From NCBI RefSeq assembly GCF_023716485.1, contig NZ_CP092418.1, positions 2,153,001-2,217,000 of the forward strand: 64,000 nucleotides of DNA. Reading direction: 5' to 3'. Shown in pieces: positions 29,993 to 38,480 of the stretch. Below the pieces are notes generated by a model. It was not told where the DNA came from and did no database searches. It saw only the letters and a program-made list of their open reading frames with translations. This DNA is from Microbulbifer variabilis (lineage in GTDB: Bacteria; Pseudomonadota; Gammaproteobacteria; Pseudomonadales; Cellvibrionaceae). Numbering within the stretch: position 1 is the stretch's first letter; every line of letters starts with the position of its first letter. A program made the translations under genes and the position numbers.

Positions 29993-30799
29993 TTAGGCGG
30001 CATTCTTCGGTGGGAAGCGGGGCTCGAACAAACCAAGCTCAATGGCTTCGCGCACCATGGCCATCAGGTCAATTTCGGTAAGCTCCTGCAGCTGCTGCAA
30101 ATTGTTCAGTACATAATAAACCGGCTGCACAATGTCGATACGATAAGGCGTGCGCAGTGCGTCGATGGCGCTGAAGTCGAAGCGCTCTGGTTCATTACTC
30201 AGTGCATAGAGGGTTTCCTTGGGAGAGGAAAGGATACCGCCTCCGTAAATACGCAGGCCGTCTTCGGTGCTGAGCAGACCGAACTCCACGGTGAACCAGT
30301 AGAGTCTCGCCAGATAAGCACGCTCTTTAGGGGAGGCTTTTAGACCTAACTGGCCATATTTCTCGGTAAAGTTGGCGAAGGCCGGGTTGGTGAGCATGGC
30401 GCAGTGGCCAAAAATTTCGTGGAAGATATCCGGTTCCTGTAGGTAGTCGAATTCCTCAGGGGTGCGAATAAAAGTGGCAACAGGGAATTTGCGATCGGCG
30501 AGCAGGCCAAAAAAGGTTTCAAAGCCGATCAGAGCGGGTACACGTGCCACTTCCCAGCCAGTCTCCCGGCGCAGTACAGAGGAGATTTCCTCAAGCTGGG
30601 GGATGCGATCGCGGGGCAGGTCGAGCAGCTCAAGGCCGTGCATATACTCATCACAAGCGCGACCGGGCAATACCTCTAGCTGGCGCTCTATCAGGCGCTG
30701 CCAGGTTTGATGTTCCAGCTCGGTGTACTCAATAAAGCCCTCGGCGTTGGGCTCTCGGGCCACGTACTGGGTGCTCTTCTTGGCTGCTTCTTTTTTCAT
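29993..30799 (-). CDS. phhA: Phenylalanine-4-hydroxylase
   Basis: A 268-residue pterin-dependent monooxygenase converting phenylalanine to tyrosine. The iron ligands are visible: His127 and His132 in DIFHEIFGHCAML, and Glu172 in YWFTVEFGLL. Monomer length matches the bacterial enzymes, which lack the regulatory ACT domain of mammals. AGGAG lies 8 bases before the ATG. It is divergent from a TyrR/PhhR-type gene, the same pairing as in Pseudomonas. No carbinolamine dehydratase (phhB) gene is adjacent. Confidence 0.95.
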   Translation of the reverse strand: MKKEAAKKSTQYVAREPNAEGFIEYTELEHQTWQRLIERQLEVLPGRACDEYMHGLELLDLPRDRIPQLEEISSVLRRETGWEVARVPALIGFETFFGLLADRKFPVATFIRTPEEFDYLQEPDIFHEIFGHCAMLTNPAFANFTEKYGQLGLKASPKERAYLARLYWFTVEFGLLSTEDGLRIYGGGILSSPKETLYALSNEPERFDFSAIDALRTPYRIDIVQPVYYVLNNLQQLQELTEIDLMAMVREAIELGLFEPRFPPKNAA

Positions 30800-30967
30800 G
30801 ATTTTGTCTCCTGCGGCCTGCCAGTCTCTCCAAGTGTTGAAGGCTAGTGGCCCTGCCGCTGAATCCTTGTTGTTATGTGTCTCCTCTATTTTTAGTCAGA
30901 GGCCTGCCTTTAGGGGAGGCTTAGCGTGGAGGTATTGCGCCCTCCAATACAAACCTCTTACACTTTT

Positions 30968-30985
30968 TGTAAAGAAAACTTTACA
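30968..30985. promoter_or_regulatory. Perfect TyrR box (TGTAAA-N6-TTTACA)
   Basis: The sequence TGTAAA GAAAAC TTTACA matches the established TyrR consensus at all 12 fixed positions. It ends 9 bases before the GTG start of the TyrR/PhhR-like gene and touches its AGGTGGG ribosome-binding region, so it could repress that gene; it is also in the divergent region shared with phhA. Confidence 0.8.
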
Positions 30986-30994
30986 GGTGGGCTG

Positions 30995-32419
30995 GTGAGA
31001 GTCGAAATAACCTGCGCTAATCGTGTCGGTATTTTGCATGAAATTATGCAAATATTTGGCGAATATCGGATTAATGTAACCTCTGGGGAGCTGGGGGGGG
31101 ACAGTGGAGATAAGGTCTACCTGTTGGCGCCAGGTATGCTCACAACCCAGTACCAGGCTATTGAGAAGTCTCTCTACCGTGTTCCCGGTGTCCAAAGGGT
31201 CAGGCGCATCTCGTTGCTACCCTTGGAACGGCGATATTTTGAACTGGATACCCTCTTACAGCACGTGACCGATCCAGTGCTCAGCGTGGACCATGCCGGC
31301 CGGGTTATTGCCGCTAACGTTGCTGCTGCGCGCGCCTTCGGGGTCAGTCTCGATCGGGTACCGGGTTTACAGTTACAGCGTTTTCTACCGTTGATGCAAG
31401 TGGCCGAGCTGCTGAGAGATTTTGCGGTGCCCCGTTTTGGGCTCCCGGTTGTGGTGCGGGGTCAAAATTTCCGAGTGGACTGGTCACCGATAGCCTTAGA
31501 TAACACTGGTGATGTGGACTCTTTGGCCGGTGCCGTGTTGCGTATGCAACCTGCGGAGAAAAGTGAGTTTGCTGCAGGACTTCCACGCCCTGTGGCGCTG
31601 TGGGATTTTGATTTACGCCGGGAGACTTGCCTGCAACTGCAGGACCTCTCTGAATTGAATTCTCCTTTGCTGGTTTGTGGCGAGGCGGGGACCGGTAAAA
31701 CTACTTTTGCCTGTGCGGTGCATTATTTATCACCCGCTGCTGCCCGTGCAGATTGCCACCGTATTGTGCCCCAGAATGGGAAAATGGAAATCCCCAAGCA
31801 TCTGCGCTCAACTGGAACCTTAATTTTGGAGGATCTTCACCAGCTGGATGGCGAGGCCCAGCTGACAATCGCCCGCCGTTTGCGCGGCCTGCCACCTTCA
31901 ATACGCTTAGTGGCCACTTGTTCCGAGCCTCGGTCATTGGTGCCGGCTCTAGCTCAGCACTTTAGTGCGCTCTCCTTGGTCTTGCCTCCTTTGCGCAATA
32001 TGCGACCGGCGCTACCACGATTTGCTGAAACACTCTTGCGACAGGAGTTCCCCGATCAGGAGGCGCCTGTTTTGGCGTTGGAGGTGCTCGAACTGATTCG
32101 CCGTCATGACTGGCCGCAAAACTTCAATGGTTTACGTGACTACCTGGCAGCTGCCCTGGGCAGCTGTAAACGTCGTGGCGCCAGCACAATAGATATTGAG
32201 GACCTTCCGGACTTAACCGTGTCGGCGAGTTTACCCTGGCGGGAATGGGGCAGGGGGCTCAGCTACAAAGAGATGATGGAGCAGCTGGAGCGATCATTAC
32301 TCAGTGAATTGTTGGTGGGGCGCTCCTCTACTAGAGAGCTAGCCAAGGAGTTGGGCATTTCCCATACCGCTGTGGCCAACAAGCTGCGTAAATACGGCCT
32401 GTCGGCCCACAAAAAATAG
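30995..32419 (+). CDS. TyrR/PhhR-like aromatic amino acid regulator with degenerate AAA+ domain
   Basis: A 474-residue regulator. It comprises an N-terminal ACT domain (residues 1-74, MRVEITCANRVGILHEIM), a PAS domain (about 80-185), an AAA+ domain (about 200-385, Walker A GEAGTGKT at 229-236) and a C-terminal Fis-type HTH (about 445-468, TRELAKELGISHTAVANKL). It lacks the GAFTGA loop needed to contact sigma-54, has LILED instead of a canonical Walker B, and has WPQNFNGL where sensor II normally reads WPGNVREL. It is therefore expected to act on sigma-70 promoters with weak or no ATPase. GTG 30995 matches the N-terminus of TyrR proteins; an upstream ATG 30926 would place the TyrR box inside the gene. 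Confidence 0.88.
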   Translation: MRVEITCANRVGILHEIMQIFGEYRINVTSGELGGDSGDKVYLLAPGMLTTQYQAIEKSLYRVPGVQRVRRISLLPLERRYFELDTLLQHVTDPVLSVDHAGRVIAANVAAARAFGVSLDRVPGLQLQRFLPLMQVAELLRDFAVPRFGLPVVVRGQNFRVDWSPIALDNTGDVDSLAGAVLRMQPAEKSEFAAGLPRPVALWDFDLRRETCLQLQDLSELNSPLLVCGEAGTGKTTFACAVHYLSPAAARADCHRIVPQNGKMEIPKHLRSTGTLILEDLHQLDGEAQLTIARRLRGLPPSIRLVATCSEPRSLVPALAQHFSALSLVLPPLRNMRPALPRFAETLLRQEFPDQEAPVLALEVLELIRRHDWPQNFNGLRDYLAAALGSCKRRGASTIDIEDLPDLTVSASLPWREWGRGLSYKEMMEQLERSLLSELLVGRSSTRELAKELGISHTAVANKLRKYGLSAHKK

Positions 32420-32425
32420 GCGAGT

Positions 32426-32743
32426 TCAGCGTTCAATACGCCCCAACAGCATATCCTTAAACATCACAAAGTCCCCCATAAAACTATAAAAGGGGTACTT
32501 AAAAGTGGCAGGACGATTGTGTTCAAAAAAGAAATGCCCAATCCAGGCAAAACCATAACCAGCCAGCGGTGTAGCGGCAAACCACAGCATATTGCCTGTG
32601 CTGATCGCTGCGATCACGGTGGCAAATACGAGGCTGGTACCAATAAAGTGCAATCGTCGGCAGGTTAGATTGCTGTGCTCTTGCAGGTAGAATGGGTAAA
32701 AGTCGCGGAAAGATTCGAATTTTTGGGCTTCTATAGCAGCCAT
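32426..32743 (-). CDS. Mpo1-like DUF962 membrane protein
   Basis: A 105-residue protein of the DUF962/YGL010w family. Family marks are FRDFYPFYLQEHSNLTCRRLHFIGT and GHFFFEHNRPATFKYPFYSF, with His residues proposed to bind iron. Yeast Mpo1 is a dioxygenase in 2-hydroxy fatty acid alpha-oxidation; bacterial roles are untested. Start 32743 has GGAGG 7 bases upstream; an upstream ATG at 32791 lacks support. Its stop is 6 bases from that of the convergent TyrR/PhhR-like gene. Confidence 0.85.
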   Translation of the reverse strand: MAAIEAQKFESFRDFYPFYLQEHSNLTCRRLHFIGTSLVFATVIAAISTGNMLWFAATPLAGYGFAWIGHFFFEHNRPATFKYPFYSFMGDFVMFKDMLLGRIER

Positions 32744-32884
32744 GCTATGCCTCCTTATTTTTATTGCTCCCGCAGTGTAAGGCCAATTCAATAGTCTTCC
32801 AAGCTGGGCGCATATCGGGAATATCTGTTAGTCTGCCGCAAAAATTTTCGGGGATGCACCCCGTATTAGTGAAACGAGGAAGTT

Positions 32885-34108
32885 ATGGCAGGACCGCTCG
32901 CGCATCTCAAAGTACTCGATCTCAGTCGTATTCTTGCAGGCCCCTGGGCCGGACAGGTTTTCGCCGATTTTGGCGCCGAAGTGATTAAGGTGGAGCGCCC
33001 TGAGCGCGGTGATGACACTCGTCACTGGGGCCCTCCCTACCTCAAAGACGCCGAGGGCAATGACACCGCCGATGCTGCGTATTACCTGAGCGCCAACCGC
33101 GGCAAGAAATCGGTCACTGTAGATATCACCACGGAAGCCGGCCAGGGCTTGATTAAACAACTGGCTGCCCGCTGCGATATTCTTCTGGAGAACTACAAGG
33201 TAGGTGGCCTAAAAAAATACGGCCTGGATTATGACGCTATCAAGGCCATTAATCCTGGAGTGATTTATTGTTCCATTACCGGCTTCGGTCAAACGGGCCC
33301 CTATAAAAACCGCGCCGGCTACGATGCCATGATTCAGGGGATGGGCGGATTGATGAGTATCACTGGTGTGCCCGAAGGGCAGCCTGGTGCTGGGCCGCAA
33401 AAAGTGGGGGTGGCCGTTGCCGACCTGATGACGGGCATGTATGCGGTTTCCTCGGTGCTTGCCGCTGTAGTGCACCGCCAGCAGACGGGAGTGGGGCAGC
33501 ATATCGATCTGGCCCTGCTGGATACCCAGGTGTCCTGGCTTGCTAATCAGGCCCAGAACTACCTCACCTCGGGCAAAAGTCCCGAGCGCCAGGGCACAGG
33601 CCACCCCAATATCGTGCCTTACCAGGCTGTGCCCTCGCAAGACGGCTATTTTATGTTGGCGGTTGGCAACGACGACCAGTTCAAGCGTTTTTGTAAGATC
33701 GCGGGTATAGAACAGCTTGCAGAAAATCCCGCTTATGTCAGTAATTCCTCACGGGTAATAGCCCGCGATGAGCTGATCCCTCAAATTGAGAATGCCACCC
33801 GCAAGCAGAACTCTGCCTGGTGGTTGGAAAAACTCAGCGAAGCCCATGTGCCTTGCGGACCGATCAATACTCTCGAAGAGGTCTTTGCCGATCCACAGGT
33901 GCAAGCGCGAGGTATGGTGGTGGAGCAGGATCACCCGCAAGCCGGCAAAGTAAAAACTGTTCGCAACCCGGTACTCTTTTCCGAATCTGCCCTCGATTAC
34001 CAGCAGGCTCCACCGGTATTGGGTGAGCACACTGAAGAAGTACTGCGCGAGTTACTGGGAAAAGATGAGCAGCAAATTAACCAACTGCGCCGCAACGGCG
34101 TCGTGTAG
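32885..34108 (+). CDS. CaiB/BaiF family CoA-transferase (family III)
   Basis: A 407-residue enzyme moving CoA between carboxylic acids. Family hallmarks are LKVLDLSRILAGPWAGQVFADFGAEVIKVE at the N-terminus, ANRGKKSVTVD, and the VGVAVADLMTGM motif whose Asp180 aligns with the catalytic aspartate of formyl-CoA transferase. It strongly resembles succinyl-CoA:glutarate CoA-transferases, and a glutaryl-CoA dehydrogenase gene lies 11 kb upstream, so glutarate activation is my preferred role. Start ATG with GAGGA upstream; a strong terminator follows. Confidence 0.88.
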   Translation: MAGPLAHLKVLDLSRILAGPWAGQVFADFGAEVIKVERPERGDDTRHWGPPYLKDAEGNDTADAAYYLSANRGKKSVTVDITTEAGQGLIKQLAARCDILLENYKVGGLKKYGLDYDAIKAINPGVIYCSITGFGQTGPYKNRAGYDAMIQGMGGLMSITGVPEGQPGAGPQKVGVAVADLMTGMYAVSSVLAAVVHRQQTGVGQHIDLALLDTQVSWLANQAQNYLTSGKSPERQGTGHPNIVPYQAVPSQDGYFMLAVGNDDQFKRFCKIAGIEQLAENPAYVSNSSRVIARDELIPQIENATRKQNSAWWLEKLSEAHVPCGPINTLEEVFADPQVQARGMVVEQDHPQAGKVKTVRNPVLFSESALDYQQAPPVLGEHTEEVLRELLGKDEQQINQLRRNGVV

Positions 34109-34119
34109 TTAATACCCGG

Positions 34120-34144
34120 GCCCGGCAAACATTTTTTGCCGGGC
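34120..34144 (+). terminator. Terminator after CoA-transferase gene
   Basis: GCCCGGCAAA, five-base loop, TTTGCCGGGC: a perfect 10-bp stem followed by TTAAAT, 11 bases after the stop. Confidence 0.75.
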
Positions 34145-34287
34145 TTAAATCACAATATCGAGTCAGATTTAACTGGGGAGGCAAGGAAGCCCTGCTTTTA
34201 AGACATGCTGTGAATAGATCGCGATAGGCTCGTAAACGGGTTATCTTTTGCCTATATCTTATAAAGGAAATAGCACAGGGAAGCGTT

Positions 34288-34653
34288 ATGCAATTGGACC
34301 ATTTCAATATTACTGCACCTTGGAGTCAACTGCTGCAGGTGCGGGACTTCTATACAAATGTTCTTGGTCTTATAGAGGGAGAGCGACCAAACCTTAAAAA
34401 CAACGGATTTTGGCTTTACGGTAATGGCAAACCGATTGTCCATCTCATGGAGGGAGAAGTCTCTGAGCAACAAGCTACAAAGCCCTATTTGGACCATATG
34501 GCTTTCCTTACCGAGGATCTTCAACCGATAAAACAACAGTTGGATTCGATGGGTGTTGCCAGCGAGCAAAGGGATGTACCGGGCCGTAATCTAAGGCAGT
34601 TGGTATTTTTTGATCCGGTGGGGATCAAGGTGGAAGTGAATGCGCTGGTTTAG
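34288..34653 (+). CDS. VOC-fold protein (glyoxalase/dioxygenase superfamily)
   Basis: A 121-residue single-chain vicinal-oxygen-chelate protein. It starts with MQLDHFNITA (His5 a likely metal ligand) and has a second half beginning LDHMAF and a terminal Glu strand VGIKVEVNAL, the paired beta-alpha-beta-beta-beta layout of the fold. Substrate unknown. Preceded by AGGG near the start and by AT-rich DNA. Confidence 0.82.
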   Translation: MQLDHFNITAPWSQLLQVRDFYTNVLGLIEGERPNLKNNGFWLYGNGKPIVHLMEGEVSEQQATKPYLDHMAFLTEDLQPIKQQLDSMGVASEQRDVPGRNLRQLVFFDPVGIKVEVNALV

Positions 34654-34696
34654 GTGGTTAAAGACCCGCTAAAAGGCTTTATGTTACTGATCTGAG

Positions 34697-34936
34697 ATGT
34701 TCAATCTGACATTGGAAGAGCTTATCAGTAGTTATCATCAGTCGGCTGGGAGCAACAGGTTTGTCAACGTTGTTGTCGCTCAGCATGATCAATTGGAAAT
34801 TTATAGAGCTGTTGGTTTTAGACTTTTCCATTTCTGGATAAAGAGTATAGATATGGAAGTGACTTTGAAGGAGTATTGTAAAATAAATCCAGCAAAGCCA
34901 CTCATTTCCACTTTTAGAGTATTAGGGTTTAACTAA
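34697..34936 (+). CDS. Possible small hypothetical protein
   Basis: A 79-codon frame beginning MFNLTLEELISSYHQ. No family recognised; ribosome-binding support is poor (GATCTGAG directly before ATG). Its stop abuts the stop of the convergent secreted-protein gene by 2 bases. It may be real or a chance frame in AT-rich DNA. Confidence 0.25.
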   Translation: MFNLTLEELISSYHQSAGSNRFVNVVVAQHDQLEIYRAVGFRLFHFWIKSIDMEVTLKEYCKINPAKPLISTFRVLGFN

Positions 34937-34938
34937 AA

Positions 34939-35766
34939 CTATTGGTGGTTACGGTAAGCTTCCTCGAGCAGATGCTGGAGGGGGAATTCCGCGGTGGGGA
35001 ATTCGTTGCCGCGCTCGTCTTTTGCGAGTACATGAATGAAGTGTTCATCCCCTTCAGGACCAGAAGTTGTAGATATGTTGAGTTTGTATGGCGCAGAAAA
35101 TTTAGCTTCATTGTTAGCCATAGGGATCGGGATGTATAGCTTTGCTTCCCCGTTTCCAAACCATAGTGAATCAATAACGATGACACTCTCATGGTTGTTG
35201 TTTGGGTTCGCCGCTATCTTGTCGTTTAGTGATAATCTGAGCCTGTTCCCGTCGAGAGTAAGAATTTTAATATCAGTGACTTTTCCTGGGGTTACATCAA
35301 CCAAGCGACCTCCGACATGAAATAATGGCTGTCCTTGGTTTCCTGGTTGATTTGCACCGATAAAACTCTCTGCTTCAGATACAAAGCCGTCAATGTAAAT
35401 ATTCTGATCGCTAGAATTTTGAAAATCTACACCATGCACTTCAATGTTGAGTTGGCGGTATACCCAGGTGTTGCCAACTGTGGCCCGGTGTAATCCATTA
35501 GTGGAGTTGAAATTCCTTACGGATAATTTGGATGCATTGGGGAAGTTTACATCTAGCGAGGTTATCACAGCGGGAGATGAAGGATCTGCTTGATCAATGA
35601 TCAGTGTTGCAGAGTCGGCTCCATTTAAGTCGAGGCCTGGATACTGTAATGAGGCATTAGATGAAGTAATATCTTGAATTTCGTATTTGAAGGTTTTTGC
35701 TTGTGCTTCAAAGGCAATGAAGGCTGCAGAAATAGCTGCTGTTACTAAGGCATATTTAGGAAACAT
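34939..35766 (-). CDS. Secreted protein of unknown function
   Basis: A 275-residue protein with a signal peptide probably cleaved after AQA (residue 23). The mature part is beta-rich, with many Asn/Asp/Ser and no Cys. It includes GLDLNGADSATLIIDQ, YIDGFVSEAESFIGANQPGNQGQP and a C-terminal segment LHHL-like EFPLQHLLEEAYRNHQ. I do not recognise a family; a surface adhesin or carbohydrate-binding role would be speculation. It is preceded on its 5' side by almost 1 kb of AT-rich non-coding DNA. Confidence 0.72.
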   Translation of the reverse strand: MFPKYALVTAAISAAFIAFEAQAKTFKYEIQDITSSNASLQYPGLDLNGADSATLIIDQADPSSPAVITSLDVNFPNASKLSVRNFNSTNGLHRATVGNTWVYRQLNIEVHGVDFQNSSDQNIYIDGFVSEAESFIGANQPGNQGQPLFHVGGRLVDVTPGKVTDIKILTLDGNRLRLSLNDKIAANPNNNHESVIVIDSLWFGNGEAKLYIPIPMANNEAKFSAPYKLNISTTSGPEGDEHFIHVLAKDERGNEFPTAEFPLQHLLEEAYRNHQ

Positions 35767-36725
35767 ATCAATCTACTGCTTAATAATTGTATTTTTTCAC
35801 CAAGTGATGCTGAAGGTCTAAATAGTGAAGTTTTTGGTCTGCCCACTTGACGTGTTAAATGTCACACTTTGGAATAGTGTCTCTTGAAAAAAGCTCTTTA
35901 AATCTTGAAGTGTGAAATAAGTTGTGAAAGTTTTCAGTTTTTTCAAGCGATTGATCGCTTGAGGTAAAATATCTGAATTAATTTATCCCTCCGTGATTAA
36001 AATTATCCGATAATTTGTGGAGAGCTTACAGTACGATTTTAAATAAGTAAATAAAGCTGGTTTCAAGGTGTACACTGTATTTGGTACTGTAATTCCATAT
36101 TTGTTAGTCTTTTGCTCTTTTAGGGTTCAATTATGATTAGATGAGCTTGAGTGAATGTGCTTCGTTATTTTGGCAGAGTAGAAACGTGTATGAATATTCA
36201 TGCGAGTGAGTTTACTTTTACGGTGAGTGGGTTTAGGTAGGGCCTAGCAATGTGGCTACGATGAGCCCCGTCCGTGTTGGCTCGCTTTTGGGTTTACGTT
36301 GTTTCGATGGACCTTCCATTACTCAGAGAGGTTTTGAAGAAATGGCCGAGATGGATCCAGTTAGAATGTTAAAAGTTGGCGCACCTGGCTACCCAGATGT
36401 TGATTTTTAAATCACTGGCGGCGTTATTACTTTGGCATGGTAAGTAGCTAAGATTTTTCTTTGCAACTGTTCTATCACCAGCAATCTTTTTCATGTTTGG
36501 TATAGATGTCTATAAAAAATCGTCAAAACCATATATGTAGGGTTAGTCCACGCTACTAGTATCTTGATACCCTCTATACCTTTCACAGGCAAGGCAATCC
36601 TACTTCCAGTCACTTCTCATTCGCACATTTACCACTTCATCTGTACTATATCCGCGTTAAAAACAGCATGCAGTGTGACTGAGTCAATAATTCAGTTCAC
36701 GCTGTCAGGATTGATAAGGAAAATA
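35767..36725. other. Long AT-rich intergenic region and tryptophanase leader
   Basis: About 960 bases between the secreted-protein gene and tnaA. Contents: a 9-bp perfect inverted repeat TCAAGCGAT-tg-ATCGCTTGA at 35943-35962; a more GC-rich island around 36240-36410 holding a 49-codon frame (36261-36410) without recognised relatives; a 15-codon frame at 36493-36540; and an imperfect dyad (AGTGTGACTGA ... TCAGTTCACGCT, 36672-36703) just upstream of the tnaA ribosome binding site. No Trp-containing TnaC-type leader peptide was found. Confidence 0.55.
36261..36410 (+). other. 49-codon open frame, possible gene remnant
   Basis: The frame (MSPVRVGSLLGLRCFDG at the start, PGYPDVDF at the end) is open back to 36237 and sits in a patch visibly richer in G+C than its AT-rich surroundings. 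No start signal is evident. It could be a decayed gene fragment or a small protein; I recognise no family. Confidence 0.2.
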
Positions 36726-38126
36726 ATGATGAAGCGTATTCCTGAGCCATTCCGGATTAAGATGGTTGAGCCGATCAAAATGACCACTTTGGCCGATAGA
36801 GAGAAGGCTCTGGCAGAAGCTGGTTTGAACCCTTTCTTGCTGCGCAGTGATGATGTCTATATTGATCTGCTAACAGATTCTGGCACTGGGGCCATGAGCG
36901 ATAACCAGTGGGCCGGTTTGATGTTGGGGGATGAGTCTTACGCAGGTAGCCGCAACTATTACAACTTGTGCCAAGCAGTGGAGCACTTTTTTGGTTATAA
37001 ATTAACCGTTCCCGCCCACCAGGGCCGTGGTGCTGAACAGATCCTGTTTCCCGCTCTGATTGAGCGTATGCGCCAGGTACGTGGTGGTACGACACCAGTC
37101 TTTATCTCCAACTATCACTTCGATACCACCGCGGGCCATATTGAGTTGAATGGTGGCAAAGCGGTTAATGTGTTGGACAAGCGGGCCTTTGATACCTTAA
37201 CGGCTTATGACTGGAAAGGGAATTTTGACCTGGATCTTTTGGTCGAGACCATTAAGGAGCATGGGGCGAATAATATTTGTGCAATTATCACCACGGTAAC
37301 TTGCAATAGCTCGGGTGGCCAGCCAGTTTCCATGGCGAATATGCGCGCAGTATATGAGATAGCCGCGAAATACGATATTCCAGTAGTGATCGATTCGGCA
37401 CGTTACTGTGAGAACGCCTACTTTATCAAGCAGCGCGAAGAAGGTTATCAGGACAAGTCGATCCTGGAGATTATTCGCGAGATGTATCAATACGGCGATA
37501 TGCTGACCATGTCTGCCAAGAAAGATCCGATGGTGAATATTGGTGGCCTATGTTGTATCCGTGATCATGAGGAGCTTTTCCAGGCTGTGCGTACCCGCTG
37601 CGTACCTATGGAGGGCTTTGTAACTTACGGGGGCATGGCGGGGCGTGATATGGAAGCATTGGCGCGGGGTCTTTATGAGGCCGCCGATGAAAATTTCCTG
37701 CAATACCGCATCAGCCAAGTAGCCTACTTAGGTGAGCGTTTGCGCGAGGGTGGGGTGCCCATTCAGTCTCCAACAGGTGGCCATGCGGTGTTTGTCGATG
37801 CGGCTAAGATTCTGCCGCATATCCCACCAGAGCAATTCCCCGCACAAGTTTTAACTAACGCGCTGTATCTGGAAGCGGGTATCCGTGCGGTGGAAATTGG
37901 CTCCTTATTGTTGGGGCGTGACCCGGAAACCGGTGAACAGAAGAAGGCGGATTTGGAATTGATGCGCCTGACGATTCCGCGTCGTGTATATACCAATGAT
38001 CATATGGACTATATCGCTGATGCGATTATAGAGCTGCAGAATCGAGCACATGAATTGAAAGGGCTGACCTTTGAATATGAGCCGCCAGTGTTGCGACATT
38101 TTACGGCTAGATTTAAGTCTCTGTAA
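36726..38126 (+). CDS. tnaA: Tryptophanase (tryptophan indole-lyase)
   Basis: This 466-residue PLP enzyme splits tryptophan into indole, pyruvate and ammonia. The PLP lysine lies in MSAKKDPMV (residues 262-270). Two features separate it from tyrosine phenol-lyase: HFDTT with Asp133 (phenol-lyases have a Thr-rich YFTTT) and VEIGS instead of MERG near the C-terminus. Other parts ([19 protein letters not shown]) are phenol-lyase-like, so biochemical confirmation is worthwhile. ATG 36726 follows AAGGA; the frame is open further upstream to 36564, but that part is non-homologous. No adjacent permease gene (tnaB). Confidence 0.9.
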   Translation: MMKRIPEPFRIKMVEPIKMTTLADREKALAEAGLNPFLLRSDDVYIDLLTDSGTGAMSDNQWAGLMLGDESYAGSRNYYNLCQAVEHFFGYKLTVPAHQGRGAEQILFPALIERMRQVRGGTTPVFISNYHFDTTAGHIELNGGKAVNVLDKRAFDTLTAYDWKGNFDLDLLVETIKEHGANNICAIITTVTCNSSGGQPVSMANMRAVYEIAAKYDIPVVIDSARYCENAYFIKQREEGYQDKSILEIIREMYQYGDMLTMSAKKDPMVNIGGLCCIRDHEELFQAVRTRCVPMEGFVTYGGMAGRDMEALARGLYEAADENFLQYRISQVAYLGERLREGGVPIQSPTGGHAVFVDAAKILPHIPPEQFPAQVLTNALYLEAGIRAVEIGSLLLGRDPETGEQKKADLELMRLTIPRRVYTNDHMDYIADAIIELQNRAHELKGLTFEYEPPVLRHFTARFKSL

Positions 38127-38434
38127 GTAATGGATGGCTCAGGAAATTTCTTTAGGTTTTTTCTGCTGAGTCATTTACCTCCCTAAGAGGGCCCTTCGTG
38201 GGCCTTTTTTGTTTTTGTCTGAAGTTCTGATCTGCTACCACGCGCTGGCCCTTTCTTTCCCTGTCCGTTGGCGATAAATGTACCCAGGTGCTAAAGGCTG
38301 CTCCCCAGTTTTCTAATGAGCCAAGGGCTCCTGGAGTGACGGGGCAGTCTGGCAGTACTTTTTGTGTGAGTGCCTCGGAGAGCCTCTTTAGTTTGTGACT
38401 TATTAGTCTGGTTTTCATCTTGTATTCCCGGCAA
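38127..38434. other. Intergenic region tnaA / TetR gene
   Basis: About 300 bases containing the tnaA terminator. A 96-codon minus-strand frame (38442 to 38152) crosses both the terminator and the large dyad and has no recognised relatives, so it is not called. The rest likely carries the TetR operon promoter. Confidence 0.5.
38186..38210 (+). terminator. Terminator after tnaA
   Basis: AGGGCCC, loop around TTCGT, GGGCC followed by TTTTTT: a compact GC stem with a proper T-run, 60 bases after the tnaA stop. Confidence 0.75.
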
Positions 38435-38476
38435 ATATCCAATTTAATTAATCATGTGATTAATTAAATTGGATAT
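38435..38476. promoter_or_regulatory. 42-bp near-perfect inverted repeat, likely TetR operator
   Basis: Two exactly complementary 20-base arms (38435-38454, ATATCCAATTTAATTAATCA, and 38457-38476) flank a central TG. It overlaps the ribosome binding region of the TetR-family gene that starts at 38481 and heads an efflux operon. Autoregulation is inferred from this placement. Confidence 0.7.
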
Positions 38477-38480
38477 CAAG

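Noticed and set aside
36480-36725. TnaC-type leader peptide
   Set aside because: The only short frames found (15 and 4 codons) lack Trp and the terminal Pro arrangement.
36726-38126. Tyrosine phenol-lyase
   Set aside because: Asp133 in HFDTT and VEIGS in place of MERG fit tryptophanase.
38152-38442. 96-codon minus-strand frame
   Set aside because: It crosses the tnaA terminator and begins inside the 42-bp inverted repeat; no family match.
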